Notes: generated by a model from the sequence alone, not told the origin. Positions 1-7,755 are shown, counted from the first letter of the stretch. The stretch: DNA of 9,353 nt from Bacteroidales bacterium (GCA_007131895.1 SLPR01000178.1:1-9353), one strand, 5' to 3'. Numbers and translations are program-made.

Positions 1-658
1 ACTCCTGCATTCTGGAAGCCATTGCATCCTGCTGCGCCTGCCTTGCAGCTTCTTGTGCTGCCTGCTCCTGTTGTCTTCTTTGCTCTTCTTCATCTGGTTC
101 TTCTGCACTCATCCCCATGTAATCAATAAACCTGATAGGATTATTTGCAGCATACACATATGGAGACTGAAAAGTAAAGTTTTCCGCCAACGGGTCAACC
201 GAATGAAACCTACCAATCTGCGGGTCATAAAATCTCGCTCCGTAATCATACCAATCCGGTCTAAAATCATTCTTTACCTCATTACCGTTGTAAAGGAATT
301 GATTATGACCAACAAACCTTCCTCTGTATTGAAAACCATCGTAAACAATCCTTACGAAAGGGTCATATCCGGTCGTCAGGGGGTATGTATAATCACTAAA
401 AACTTTTATCCGTCGTAATGCTATACGATTGTATTCGGAATAATCATAGTAATGGAATTCATTTTCTATTGCACTTTCTTTTATGAGGTATGGTTTCCGG
501 TTTACAAATAAACTTCCACGGAAAATGGTCGTCCATACTAACTCCTGGATCAGTAACCCAAACACCAACGCATAGTCATGAGGCCTACCCTTAGGGGCAT
601 TCGACTTGATTTGCATGGTACTTTCCGGGCAGGTATGCTGGGTTTTACAGTAATACAT
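1..658 (-). CDS. Orphan RHS-core protein fragment, C-terminal end outside window
   Basis: The frame is open on the minus strand from the in-frame stops TGA-AAT-TGA at 758-766 to the window edge. The first ATG is at 658, giving 219 visible residues. Residues about 122-179 are a classic RHS repeat-associated core, with FLYNGNEV, WYDYGARFYDPQIGRF, DPLAE and PYVYAANNPIRFID. In full-length RHS/YD-repeat proteins this core closes the shell just before a variable, often toxic, C-terminal tip. Here the core is followed by MGMSAEEPDEEEQRR and then a Q/A/R/E-rich stretch likely to be helical or coiled coil, which continues past the edge. No YD repeats, signal peptide or long shell lie upstream; residues 1-110 match nothing I recognise. 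It could be a displaced orphan tip of an rhs locus, or the 3' remnant of a decayed gene. The core identification is firm; the start and functional status are not. It lies downstream of the aldehyde dehydrogenase terminator, so it is not part of that transcript. Confidence 0.7.
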   Translation of the reverse strand, partial: MYYCKTQHTCPESTMQIKSNAPKGRPHDYALVFGLLIQELVWTTIFRGSLFVNRKPYLIKESAIENEFHYYDYSEYNRIALRRIKVFSDYTYPLTTGYDPFVRIVYDGFQYRGRFVGHNQFLYNGNEVKNDFRPDWYDYGARFYDPQIGRFHSVDPLAENFTFQSPYVYAANNPIRFIDYMGMSAEEPDEEEQRRQQEQAAQEAARQAQQDAMASRMQE

Positions 659-684
659 GGTTGGGTTATGACGTATTGAAAGTG

Positions 685-713
685 TAAATATAGCCTTTTT
701 ATCGGTTGTGCAA
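685..713 (-). promoter_or_regulatory. Possible Bacteroidota-type promoter for the RHS fragment
   Basis: On the minus strand TTG (711-713) is followed after 18 bases by TATATTTA (685-692). This matches the Bacteroidota form TTG-N-TAnnTTTG at all but the last position. It lies about 27 bases before the ATG at 658, and the start is preceded by AACCCAACC, similar to the leaders of other genes here. The region is AT-rich, so a chance match is possible. Confidence 0.35.
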
Positions 714-803
714 CTATTGTGGTAAAAAAGATAGGGTGGACTTGATGTGTACCAGGGTCAATTTCAACATTGTTCCATAGCTGCCTTTTCACTCCGGGCC
801 TAT

Positions 804-838
804 AAAAAAACCGGAAAAGCTCCTTAGCCTTTCCGGTT
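804..838 (-). terminator. Intrinsic terminator of the aldehyde dehydrogenase gene
   Basis: An inverted repeat with 13-base arms (809-821 and 826-838, one mismatch) surrounds a 4-base loop. The arms read AACCGGAAAAGCT and AGCCTTTCCGGTT on the plus strand. On the minus strand the hairpin runs directly into seven T residues (810-804). It lies 24 bases past the stop codon at 862-864. The plus strand has no T run after the hairpin, so it should work only for leftward transcription. Confidence 0.9.
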
Positions 839-861
839 GTTGATACCAGGTATGTAACGGG

Positions 862-2397
862 TTAAAACCCGAACTGTATACCCTGCGCCAGAGGCAGTTC
901 GGTGCTGTAATTGATAGTATTGGTTTGGCGGCGCATGTAGCTTTTCCAGCTGTCTGAGCCTGATTCGCGACCCCCACCGGTATCTTTTTCTCCACCAAAA
1001 GCTCCTCCGATCTCTGCACCGGAAGTGCCGATGTTTACATTGGCAATTCCGCAATCGGAACCGGTTTCAGAAAGGAACAGTTCGGACTCACGGATATTTT
1101 CGGTAAAAATGGATGAAGACAATCCCTGGGGCACGCCATTGTTGAGCGCAATGGCTTCTTCAATGGTTTTGTATTTGATAATGTAAAGGATGGGTGCAAA
1201 GGTTTCTTCCTGCACTATTTCGTAATGATTTTCGGCCTCAACAAGTGCCGGCACCACGTAATGACAGAAATCACGGTTTTCGCAATCATAGGATGTGCCT
1301 CCAAAAAGCACTTTCCCGCCTTCTTCTTTCACCTTTTTGATGGCATTCAGAAAATCGTTCACGGCATGCTCGCTGATAAGTGGTCCTACCAGCGTTTCCT
1401 CTTTGAGGGGATTACCAATTTTTTCCGCCACACTTTTGTAGGCAATTTTGAGTTTTTCCACCACCTGATCGTAAATACTTTCATGTACAATGATACGACG
1501 GGTAGATGTACACCGTTGTCCTGCTGTGCCCACGGCACCAAATACCACCGATTTGATGGCCATTTCGAGGTTTGCTGTGGGGGCAATGATAACGGCGTTG
1601 TTTCCGCCCAGCTCCAGGATGGTTCTTCCCAGCCGGGCACCAATGATTCCGGCGAGTTTCTTGCCCACGGCAGTAGAACCGGTAATAGAAAACAGCGGAA
1701 TCCGGCGATCTGCCACAAAGTTATCGCCCAGCACATCTGAACCTGCTATAACCAGGTTGAATACCCCTTCGGGCACATCGTTTTTCTTCAACACATCTGC
1801 AATGATATTGTGCACGGCAATGGCCGTAAGGGGAGTTTTGGAGCTGGGTTTCCATACCACCACGTCGCCACATACAGCGGCAATCATGGCATTCCACGCC
1901 CAAACGGCAACTGGGAAGTTAAAGGAAGTAATCAAACCTACAATGCCCAGAGGCTGGTACTGATCGTACATACGATGTTGCTTCCGCTCCGAATGCATGG
2001 TAAAACCATTGAGCAGGCGGCTCTGCCCCACGGCAAAATCGCAGATATCAATCATCTCCTGCACTTCACCCAGTCCTTCCTGGTAAATCTTGCCCATCTC
2101 CCAGCTCACCAGGTATCCTAGATCTTCCTTGTTTTCGCGCAATGCATTGCCAATAAGACGCACCACCTCTCCCCTTTTGGGGGCAGGCACTTCACGCCAA
2201 ACCTTAAAAGTTTCTTCAGCCTTTTTCAGGATGGTTTCATAATTATCGAGAGTGGCACTTTGCACACTGGCTATCAGCTTGTTGTTGATGGGTGAGAGGG
2301 AATGATTTTCCTTTCCACGGGTAGTAAGCCACTGAACCCCGGTGGATGCACCGGGGTTCATGGGGCCAATACCCAAACGTTTCAAAACATTTTCCAT
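862..2397 (-). CDS. ALDH7/antiquitin-type aldehyde dehydrogenase
   Basis: This 511-residue cytosolic NAD(P)-dependent enzyme oxidises an aldehyde to its acid. The best family match is ALDH7 (antiquitin, alpha-aminoadipic semialdehyde dehydrogenase). Visible features are TSFNFP with the oxyanion Asn160, the cofactor lysine in VWKPS (Lys183), GSTAVG (240-245), the general base Glu262 in LELGGNN, the nucleophile Cys296 in GQRCTS, and EETFAP around Glu398. The C-terminal GGAFGGEKDTGGGRESGSDSW and the following RRQTNTINYST are characteristic of ALDH7. All catalytic residues are present and the length is normal. Known ALDH7 enzymes act on the lysine-catabolism semialdehyde and related substrates; I infer that role here, but no other lysine gene is nearby. 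The ATG at 2397 is preceded by GCTAAACC rather than a Shine-Dalgarno sequence. The 91-bp gap after the beta-barrel gene holds no clear terminator or promoter, so read-through from it is possible. The gene ends at a strong terminator. Confidence 0.93.
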   Translation of the reverse strand: MENVLKRLGIGPMNPGASTGVQWLTTRGKENHSLSPINNKLIASVQSATLDNYETILKKAEETFKVWREVPAPKRGEVVRLIGNALRENKEDLGYLVSWEMGKIYQEGLGEVQEMIDICDFAVGQSRLLNGFTMHSERKQHRMYDQYQPLGIVGLITSFNFPVAVWAWNAMIAAVCGDVVVWKPSSKTPLTAIAVHNIIADVLKKNDVPEGVFNLVIAGSDVLGDNFVADRRIPLFSITGSTAVGKKLAGIIGARLGRTILELGGNNAVIIAPTANLEMAIKSVVFGAVGTAGQRCTSTRRIIVHESIYDQVVEKLKIAYKSVAEKIGNPLKEETLVGPLISEHAVNDFLNAIKKVKEEGGKVLFGGTSYDCENRDFCHYVVPALVEAENHYEIVQEETFAPILYIIKYKTIEEAIALNNGVPQGLSSSIFTENIRESELFLSETGSDCGIANVNIGTSGAEIGGAFGGEKDTGGGRESGSDSWKSYMRRQTNTINYSTELPLAQGIQFGF

Positions 2398-2488
2398 GGT
2401 TTAGCTTTTAAATTTTGGTTTTTTACTGTATTTACAACCGCGGAATGTATGTTTTGTTTTCTTATACCAGTAAATCTCTGAATTTTAT

Positions 2489-3091
2489 TTAACGGAATTT
2501 ACCAAACCCAATGCTGAAGTGAATGCTTGCCCCGGAGTTTTCGGGATTAAGATTAACCCCGGCACCCAATCCAAGTGACATAAAGGGTAAGACATGGTAT
2601 CTGACTCCCAACTCAACAGGAACTCCGAAAGTACTGTATTTCTCTTTTTCATACTCCCTGCAAAGGGTAAGCCAGCCAGCTGAGCTATCAGGAACGATAT
2701 CTCCTCTTTTCAAGCCCCATACTACTCCCAGCCCGGCTTGTCCGTATAAAACAAATCTCTCGTCTCCCCATTGTTTTCCTATCATCAGATTGACTTGATT
2801 GATGGTATTGTAGCTGGAGCAGAACAAATCAAACTCATCCAGCCGGTTGTATTCAAGGGCGAAAAGCTGCTCATTCCACAAAAATTCAGTCTTAAGCCCC
2901 AATCCCGGATAGTATTTATCGTTGGAAAATAAGGTAGACTGAATGAGTTTCAGATTAACCGCGTGAAACCTGAAAGCGGAAGGTTCAGGGTCGGGAAGGT
3001 TTCCGGTCTGGTTTTGACTTTGCACTTTTGTTTGAAAAATACAACAAACAAAAACAATCCCTGCAATGATTTTCCTTGTGTTTGTTTTCAT
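2489..3091 (-). CDS. Small secreted protein, probable outer-membrane beta-barrel, unknown function
   Basis: The product has 200 residues. A Sec signal peptide is evident: positive MKTNTRK, hydrophobic IIAGIVFVCCIF, then TKVQS with likely cleavage near residue 25. There is no lipobox. The mature part alternates polar and hydrophobic or aromatic residues in short amphipathic runs, for example FVLYGQAGLGVVWG, TFGVPVELGVRYHV, FMSLGLGAGVNL and the final SIHFSIGFGKFR. This pattern is typical of the small 8-strand-like outer-membrane barrels common in Bacteroidota. I recognise no named family and no catalytic motif, and assign no function. The ATG at 3091 follows ACGTAAAAG, an A-rich leader. A likely promoter lies just upstream, and the acn terminator separates the gene from the Krebs-cycle block. 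The downstream aldehyde dehydrogenase begins 91 bp after its stop. Confidence 0.75.
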   Translation of the reverse strand: MKTNTRKIIAGIVFVCCIFQTKVQSQNQTGNLPDPEPSAFRFHAVNLKLIQSTLFSNDKYYPGLGLKTEFLWNEQLFALEYNRLDEFDLFCSSYNTINQVNLMIGKQWGDERFVLYGQAGLGVVWGLKRGDIVPDSSAGWLTLCREYEKEKYSTFGVPVELGVRYHVLPFMSLGLGAGVNLNPENSGASIHFSIGFGKFR

Positions 3092-3127
3092 CTTTTACGT
3101 TTTAGTTTATGATGAATTTTTTAAAGT

Positions 3128-3157
3128 CAGGAATAGTAAAATGTTTTGAATTAACAA
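3128..3157 (-). promoter_or_regulatory. Probable Bacteroidota-type promoter of the small barrel gene
   Basis: On the minus strand TTG (3155-3157) is separated by 19 bases from TATTCCTG (3128-3135), which agrees with TAnnTTTG at all but two of its fixed positions. The -7 element lies about 37 bases before the ATG at 3091, which would give a leader of roughly 30 bases. It sits downstream of the acn terminator, where a new start is needed. Confidence 0.45.
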
Positions 3158-3336
3158 TCCCTAACATCGCTCCCTGCTAAACAAAAACTGTTCCAGTTTA
3201 AGAAAATTGATTTTTAAGCGAAGTTTTGCCCTGTCTTGATGCACTTTACCTCATTTTTAAGGATGCATTTGTTATGTTCTTTTTTCCTGTAAAACATCCG
3301 GAGATTAATCTGACTTCTACTTTAGCGGCGGCTCAC

Positions 3337-3387
3337 AAAAAAATGTGCCTGTGTGATAATCCCTTTTCGGGAAACACACAGACACAT
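3337..3387 (-). terminator. Intrinsic terminator of the aconitase gene
   Basis: A long inverted repeat pairs ATGTGCCTGTGTG (3343-3355) with CACACAGACACAT (3375-3387), with one mismatch. After a small internal loop the inner arms TCCC (3360-3363) and GGGA (3369-3372) close a 5-base loop. On the minus strand the hairpin is followed by seven T residues (3343-3337). It begins about 66 bases past the acn stop and should end the icd-gltA-acn transcript or transcripts. Confidence 0.88.
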
Positions 3388-3452
3388 AAAATCATCGGGT
3401 ATTTTCAACAGTAAGGTTAGAAAGCTGATAGCTTCTTTCCGACCTTTGTGAA

Positions 3453-6230
3453 TTACCTGCTAAGAAAATCTCTGAGCACAAAATGAAGAATGCCTCCATG
3501 CTCATAATACTTCACCTCAATCAGAGAATCAATGCGGGTAATGACAGCGAATTCAATGGTTTTTCCATCCAGGGCTTCAGCTTTCACTTTCAGCTCTTTC
3601 AATGGGCTTAAGCCTTCTGCAATTCCGGTAATGGAAAACTTCTCCTTGCCGGTCAGGCCCAATGATTGAGCACTTTCCCCTACTTTGTATTGTAATGGTA
3701 AAACACCCATACCAATAAGATTGCTTCGGTGTATACGTTCGTAGCTTTCTGCAATCACCGCTTTGATACCCAAAAGGCTGGTTCCCTTGGCAGCCCAGTC
3801 GCGGCTCGAACCGCTACCATACTCTTTGCCCGCCAGAACCACAAGGGGTGTGTTTTCGGCTTTGTATTTCTTTGCTGCTTCGTATACGCTGGTATGCTCA
3901 CCGCTTGGGATATGGGTGGTGTAGCCTCCTTCGCGTTGTGCCAGTTTATTTTTGATGCGCACATTGGCAAAAGTACCCCGTACCATCACTTCATCGTTTC
4001 CTCTGCGTGAACCATAGGAGTTAAAATTCTTCTGTTCAACATTCTGGTCGAGAAGATATTGCCCGGCGGGAGAATGGGGTCCAAAAGCACCTGCAGGTGA
4101 AATATGGTCGGTAGTAATGCTATCGCCCAGTACCAGCAGCGGATAAGCACCTGTAATATCGCCGGGAGTTTGAGGCTCTACAGAAATATCTCTGAAGAAA
4201 GGAGCTTCTTTGATGTAAGTGGAATTTTCATCCCACTGATAGATTTGCTCTTCGGGCACCTTCATCTCTTTCCAGATATCATTCCCTTCGAAGATTTCAC
4301 TGTAATTCTTTTCAAAGTCGTCTTTGGTAAGCACCTTGCTCATGGTATCCTGGATTTCATCATGGCCGGGCCAGATATCTTTCAGGTAAACAGGGTTCAG
4401 GTTAGGGTCGTAGGCCAGGGGTTCATTCACCAGGTCTATATCTACCCTGCCTGCCAGTGCATAAGCCACTACCAGAATGGGCGACATAAGGAAATTCATT
4501 CTTACCTGGGGATGCACACGTGCTTCAAAATTCCGGTTTCCGGAAAGAACAGAAGAGACTACCAGTTCGTTTTTGTCGACAGCTTCGGCAATATGAGGGG
4601 GCAGGGGTCCTGAATTACCAATACAACTGGTACATCCATAGCCCACCACATGAAACTTGAGAGCTTCCAGGTCTTCCAGCAACCCTGATTTTTGCAGGTA
4701 GTCCGTTACGACCTTAGATCCCGGAGCCAATGAAGTTTTTACCCAGGGTTTGACATCCAGCCCCATTGCCCGGGCCTTACGCGCGAGAATACCAGCTCCA
4801 ATCATTACCGACGGATTGGATGTGTTGGTGCAGGAGGTAATGGCTGCTATCACTACCGAGCCATCACTGATTCTGAAGCGTTCGTTGTTAACTTTTATTT
4901 CTACCGTCCTTAGTCCGGGACTTTTTTCTGTTTCAACCTCTATTCCGGCCGGCGTGGCTTGAGGCTCCTGTTTTATTCTGGTTGCTCCCCCTTCAGCTGA
5001 CCATTGCTCTATTTCTCTCTTATCGGGCTCAATATATTCCCGCTTAAAATCGGATGTGAGCAAACTTCTGAAAGTTTCTTTAGCCTGTCGGAGCAAAATT
5101 TTATCCTGGGGCCTTTTGGGGCCGGCAATGGTAGGCTCTACTGTGGATAAGTCCAGTTCAAGAACTTGTGAATAGGTTATCTCTTCCTTACCTGTTCGCC
5201 ACAACATATTGGCTTTGCAATAATCTTCCACCAGATTTACCTGCTCTTCGGGCCTGTTGCTTTTGCGCATGTAATCCAGCGTACGATCATCTACCGGAAA
5301 ATAGGTTACCGTGCAGCCAAATTCGGGCGACATATTGGAAATAGTAGCCCTGTCAGGTACTGTAAGATCATCGAGTCCATCCCCGAATACTTCCACAAAT
5401 TTGCCTACTACGCCATGCGAACGAAGCAATTGAGTTATGGTAAGCACCAGGTCGGTGGCTGTGGTGCCCAGCGGAAGTTTTCCGGTAAGTTGCAAGCCAA
5501 TTACCTGGGGCATGATAAAATAGATGGGTTGTCCAAGCAAAGCAGCTTCTGCTTCGATTCCGCCTACACCCCATCCAACTACACCAATACCATTCACCAT
5601 GGGTGTATGACTGTCGGTACCTACCAAAGTATCGGGCAAAGCCACCCCATCCCGTATGGTTACGCCTTGTGCCAGGTACTCAAGATTCACCTGGTGGCAA
5701 ATTCCCATTCCGGGCGGTACCACAGAAAAGTTATCAAAAGCCTTTTGTGCCCATTTCAAAAACTGGTATCTTTCTCCATTTCGCTGGTATTCAAACTCCA
5801 CGTTGCGTTGACTGGAATACTGAGTTCCGAAAAAATCGACCTGTACGGAGTGGTCTATCACCAAATCCACAGGTACAAGCGGGTTGATAGCCCTGGGATC
5901 TTTGCCTTTGCGGGCAACTTCAGCCCTCAGAGAAGCTATATCAACTACAGCAGGTACACCGGTAAAATCCTGCATCAATACACGTGCAGGCTTAAAAGGG
6001 ATATCCTTATCCGAAGGGCCGGGTTTCCAGTTAAGCAGCGTTTCAATATTCTCGTCTGTAATTCCAAAGCCATCATAATTTCTAAGGGCATTTTCAAGCA
6101 ATATCCTTATGGAGAAAGGAAGATGCGATACCTTTCTTCCCTCCTTTTCAAGTTTAACCAGGCTGAAAAAATCAAAAATGCCCTTTGATGTCGATAACCG
6201 ATCTTTAATGTTGTAAGGTAGTTTTGTCAT
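3453..6230 (-). CDS. acnA: Aconitate hydratase, AcnA/IRP1-type
   Basis: This cytoplasmic [4Fe-4S] enzyme isomerises citrate to isocitrate through cis-aconitate. The 925-residue product has the full domain set: N-terminal domains 1-3 with QDFTGVPAVVDIA (87-99) and GTDSHTPM (204-211), cluster ligands Cys467 (SCTNTSNPS), Cys533 and Cys536 (GYGCTSCIGNSGPLP), and, after a linker, the swivel domain with GDSITTDHISPAG (702-714) and the active-site loop YGSGSSRDWAAKG (804-816, containing Arg810). Length and motifs fit the AcnA/CitB/IRP1 branch, not AcnB and not the shorter mitochondrial type. A charged, low-conservation stretch around 400-445 precedes the cluster domain and looks like a family linker. 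No key residue is missing. It follows the citrate synthase gene by 202 bp and may have its own promoter and structured leader. An out-of-frame ATG lies 7 bases before the chosen start at 6230; the chosen frame gives the family-typical N-terminus. There is no Shine-Dalgarno sequence. Confidence 0.97.
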   Translation of the reverse strand: MTKLPYNIKDRLSTSKGIFDFFSLVKLEKEGRKVSHLPFSIRILLENALRNYDGFGITDENIETLLNWKPGPSDKDIPFKPARVLMQDFTGVPAVVDIASLRAEVARKGKDPRAINPLVPVDLVIDHSVQVDFFGTQYSSQRNVEFEYQRNGERYQFLKWAQKAFDNFSVVPPGMGICHQVNLEYLAQGVTIRDGVALPDTLVGTDSHTPMVNGIGVVGWGVGGIEAEAALLGQPIYFIMPQVIGLQLTGKLPLGTTATDLVLTITQLLRSHGVVGKFVEVFGDGLDDLTVPDRATISNMSPEFGCTVTYFPVDDRTLDYMRKSNRPEEQVNLVEDYCKANMLWRTGKEEITYSQVLELDLSTVEPTIAGPKRPQDKILLRQAKETFRSLLTSDFKREYIEPDKREIEQWSAEGGATRIKQEPQATPAGIEVETEKSPGLRTVEIKVNNERFRISDGSVVIAAITSCTNTSNPSVMIGAGILARKARAMGLDVKPWVKTSLAPGSKVVTDYLQKSGLLEDLEALKFHVVGYGCTSCIGNSGPLPPHIAEAVDKNELVVSSVLSGNRNFEARVHPQVRMNFLMSPILVVAYALAGRVDIDLVNEPLAYDPNLNPVYLKDIWPGHDEIQDTMSKVLTKDDFEKNYSEIFEGNDIWKEMKVPEEQIYQWDENSTYIKEAPFFRDISVEPQTPGDITGAYPLLVLGDSITTDHISPAGAFGPHSPAGQYLLDQNVEQKNFNSYGSRRGNDEVMVRGTFANVRIKNKLAQREGGYTTHIPSGEHTSVYEAAKKYKAENTPLVVLAGKEYGSGSSRDWAAKGTSLLGIKAVIAESYERIHRSNLIGMGVLPLQYKVGESAQSLGLTGKEKFSITGIAEGLSPLKELKVKAEALDGKTIEFAVITRIDSLIEVKYYEHGGILHFVLRDFLSR

Positions 6231-6252
6231 AAGTCATTAATTATTTTTGGTT

Positions 6253-6300
6253 AAGATGCTTACCTACATCTTATAATAGAATTGAGTAAATCGCAAGATG
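6253..6300 (-). promoter_or_regulatory. Alternative short hairpins in the aconitase leader
   Basis: In minus-strand order the leader carries CATCTT (6300-6295), AAGATG (6272-6267) and CATCTT (6258-6253). The middle copy can pair with either flanking copy but not both. The second pairing extends to 7 bp (TAAGATG/CATCTTA) plus a G-U pair around a 6-base loop and ends about 22 bases before the ATG. The arms are short, so a regulatory role is conjecture. Confidence 0.25.
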
Positions 6301-6378
6301 CCTGTTCTGCAGAAAAAAATGCAATCAACATATTTAACCTTTCACCTGCATGAAAAAGCTTCTCTTGAGTATTATGGT

Positions 6379-6408
6379 AGTATAAAAAGCATTATTAGGT
6401 ATTGACAA
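6379..6408 (-). promoter_or_regulatory. Possible promoter in front of aconitase
   Basis: TTGTCA (6403-6408) and TATACT (6379-6384) on the minus strand are 18 bases apart, each one base from the general sigma-70 hexamers. It begins just past the citrate synthase stop and would give a leader of about 140 bases. The -10 part does not fit the Bacteroidota TAnnTTTG form, so support is weak. Confidence 0.25.
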
Positions 6409-6432
6409 CCCAAAATCCTTATGTACTGTTTT

Positions 6433-7755
6433 TTACAATTTGGGCTTAATTTTTCCTTCTGCCACGTCTTTGTACCATTGCAACGGGTATGAAGTAGGCC
6501 TTTCAATAGGCAGCGCAAACACCCTGTCAAACAGTAAGGAAGACAGAACACCCAAAGCCCTTGACATTCCAAACATTACCGTATAGAACTGATATTCTTT
6601 AATCCCATAGTAACGTAGTAATGCACCACTGTAGGCATCCACATTGGGCCAGGGGTTTTTAACTTTCCCGGTAGCCTCGAGCAGTGGAGGAACCACTTCA
6701 TATAGCTTGTTGACGATATTTACCAGGTTATCTTCTTTGATGAATTTTTCGGCAAATTCCTTTTGTGCGGTATATCTTGGGTCTGTAATACGCAATACAG
6801 CATGGCCAAAGCCGGGTATAACCCCTCCGGCATCGAGGAATTTTTTCACGTAACGCTTTATTTTTTCTGCTGGAGGGTCTTCATCGTTCAAATCCCTCAT
6901 CATGTCAATAATCCAATTTAAGACATTCTGGTTGGCAAATCCATGCAGAGGTCCTGCAAGTCCAAGCATTCCAGCTGCGTAAGCATAATAGGGGTTGCTG
7001 AGTGTTGAGCCAACCAGGTGCGTTGCATGAGCAGAAACGTTTCCACCCTCGTGATCTGCATGCACACTCATGTACAAACGCATAAGTCTTTTGTGCGGTG
7101 GTGCACTGTAGCCCATCATATGAGCAAAGTTACCTGCCCAGTCCTGGCGGGGATCGGGGTCGATGTGTTCACCCCGGTGAAAGGATCTGCGGTAAATATA
7201 CGCGGCAATACGCGGCAAGCGGGCAATAAGATTCATTACATCCTCATAGGTAGTATCCCAGTAATGCTTTTTGCTGACACCAGCCTGATGCGCATTGAGA
7301 AAATATGAATCTGACGCCATGGAAGTAATGGCAGCCACATACTGTGCCATGGGCCGGGCCGATTTGGGCATGGCATCAATTACATCAAAAACATGCTGGG
7401 GTACAATGGCCCGGGTAGCCCAGTCTTTGCTGATGTTGCTTATGTCGTCCAACTCGGGTACCTCGCCGATGAGCATCAGGTAGAAAAGGCCCTCAGGTAG
7501 TGGCTCACCATGTTCGCAAAGACGTGGGATAGTTCTTCTCAATTCAGTGAGTGCAACACCCCTGAAGCGAATCCCTTCATTGGGGTCAAGCTTGGAGGTT
7601 TCGGTGAGTAAACTCGGAACGCCCTTCATCCCTGCGAAAACATCACCAATTGTTACTTTACCTATTACTACGTCAGAATGCTCTTTTTTTAGTTTCTGGT
7701 ATTCATCAAATTTTTTCAGTGCTGCTTCATAAAAACGGTGTTTTATATACTCCAT
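6433..7755 (-). CDS. gltA: Citrate synthase, mitochondrial (eukaryote-like) type
   Basis: This cytoplasmic enzyme condenses acetyl-CoA with oxaloacetate to form citrate, the entry step of the Krebs cycle. The 440-residue product contains the catalytic triad: His271 in LAGPLHGFAN, His318 in PGFGHAVLR and Asp373 in NPWPNVDAYSG. The oxaloacetate-binding segment VHADHEGGNVSAH (231-243) and DPRYTAQ (325-331) are also present. Long stretches read like pig or human mitochondrial citrate synthase, e.g. ETSKLDPNEGIRFRG (52-66) and MSRALGVL (397-404). It lacks the N-terminal extension of the NADH-inhibited hexameric Gram-negative type, so a dimeric, NADH-insensitive enzyme is inferred. The N-terminus MEYIKHRFYEAALKKF is a short amphipathic start. 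The gene begins 24 bp after the isocitrate dehydrogenase stop, which implies cotranscription. The ATG at 7755 is preceded by GCCAAAACC, with no Shine-Dalgarno sequence. No clear terminator follows it, so aconitase may also be reached by read-through. Confidence 0.96.
   Translation of the reverse strand: MEYIKHRFYEAALKKFDEYQKLKKEHSDVVIGKVTIGDVFAGMKGVPSLLTETSKLDPNEGIRFRGVALTELRRTIPRLCEHGEPLPEGLFYLMLIGEVPELDDISNISKDWATRAIVPQHVFDVIDAMPKSARPMAQYVAAITSMASDSYFLNAHQAGVSKKHYWDTTYEDVMNLIARLPRIAAYIYRRSFHRGEHIDPDPRQDWAGNFAHMMGYSAPPHKRLMRLYMSVHADHEGGNVSAHATHLVGSTLSNPYYAYAAGMLGLAGPLHGFANQNVLNWIIDMMRDLNDEDPPAEKIKRYVKKFLDAGGVIPGFGHAVLRITDPRYTAQKEFAEKFIKEDNLVNIVNKLYEVVPPLLEATGKVKNPWPNVDAYSGALLRYYGIKEYQFYTVMFGMSRALGVLSSLLFDRVFALPIERPTSYPLQWYKDVAEGKIKPKL

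Larger units (their letters stand above)
3092..3452. other. Intergenic region between acn and the small barrel gene
   Basis: This 361-bp stretch holds no convincing gene. It contains the acn terminator (3337-3387), a weak bulged hairpin just past the acn stop (about 3420-3439, GAAAGCT/AGCTTCTTTC) and the probable barrel-gene promoter (3128-3157). A 62-codon plus-strand frame at 3226-3414 runs through the terminator hairpin and has no family resemblance. Confidence 0.7.

Noticed and set aside
53..418. 121-codon plus-strand frame at the left edge
   Set aside because: It is antisense to the RHS core, whose motifs on the minus strand are unmistakable.
550..792. 80-codon minus-strand frame overlapping the start of the RHS fragment in another frame
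   Set aside because: It overlaps the frame that leads into the RHS core, has no recognisable motif, and starts just past the aldehyde dehydrogenase terminator without a promoter match of its own. It could be relic sequence, but I cannot support it as a gene.
1490..1963. 157-codon plus-strand frame opposite the aldehyde dehydrogenase, and the neighbouring frame at 1225-1740
   Set aside because: Both are antisense to intact catalytic-domain coding sequence and have no recognisable family features.
3226..3414. 62-codon plus-strand frame between acn and the barrel gene
   Set aside because: It runs through the acn terminator hairpin and has no family resemblance.
5415..6188. 257-codon open frame on the plus strand opposite aconitase
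   Set aside because: It lies wholly antisense to a conserved enzyme, and its product has no domain-like pattern or plausible start context. It is a shadow of acn codon usage.
6231..6432. Iron-responsive element in the aconitase leader
   Set aside because: I looked for the CAGUGN loop with a bulged C in the stem. The only near match is CAGTAC just past the citrate synthase stop, with no flanking stem.
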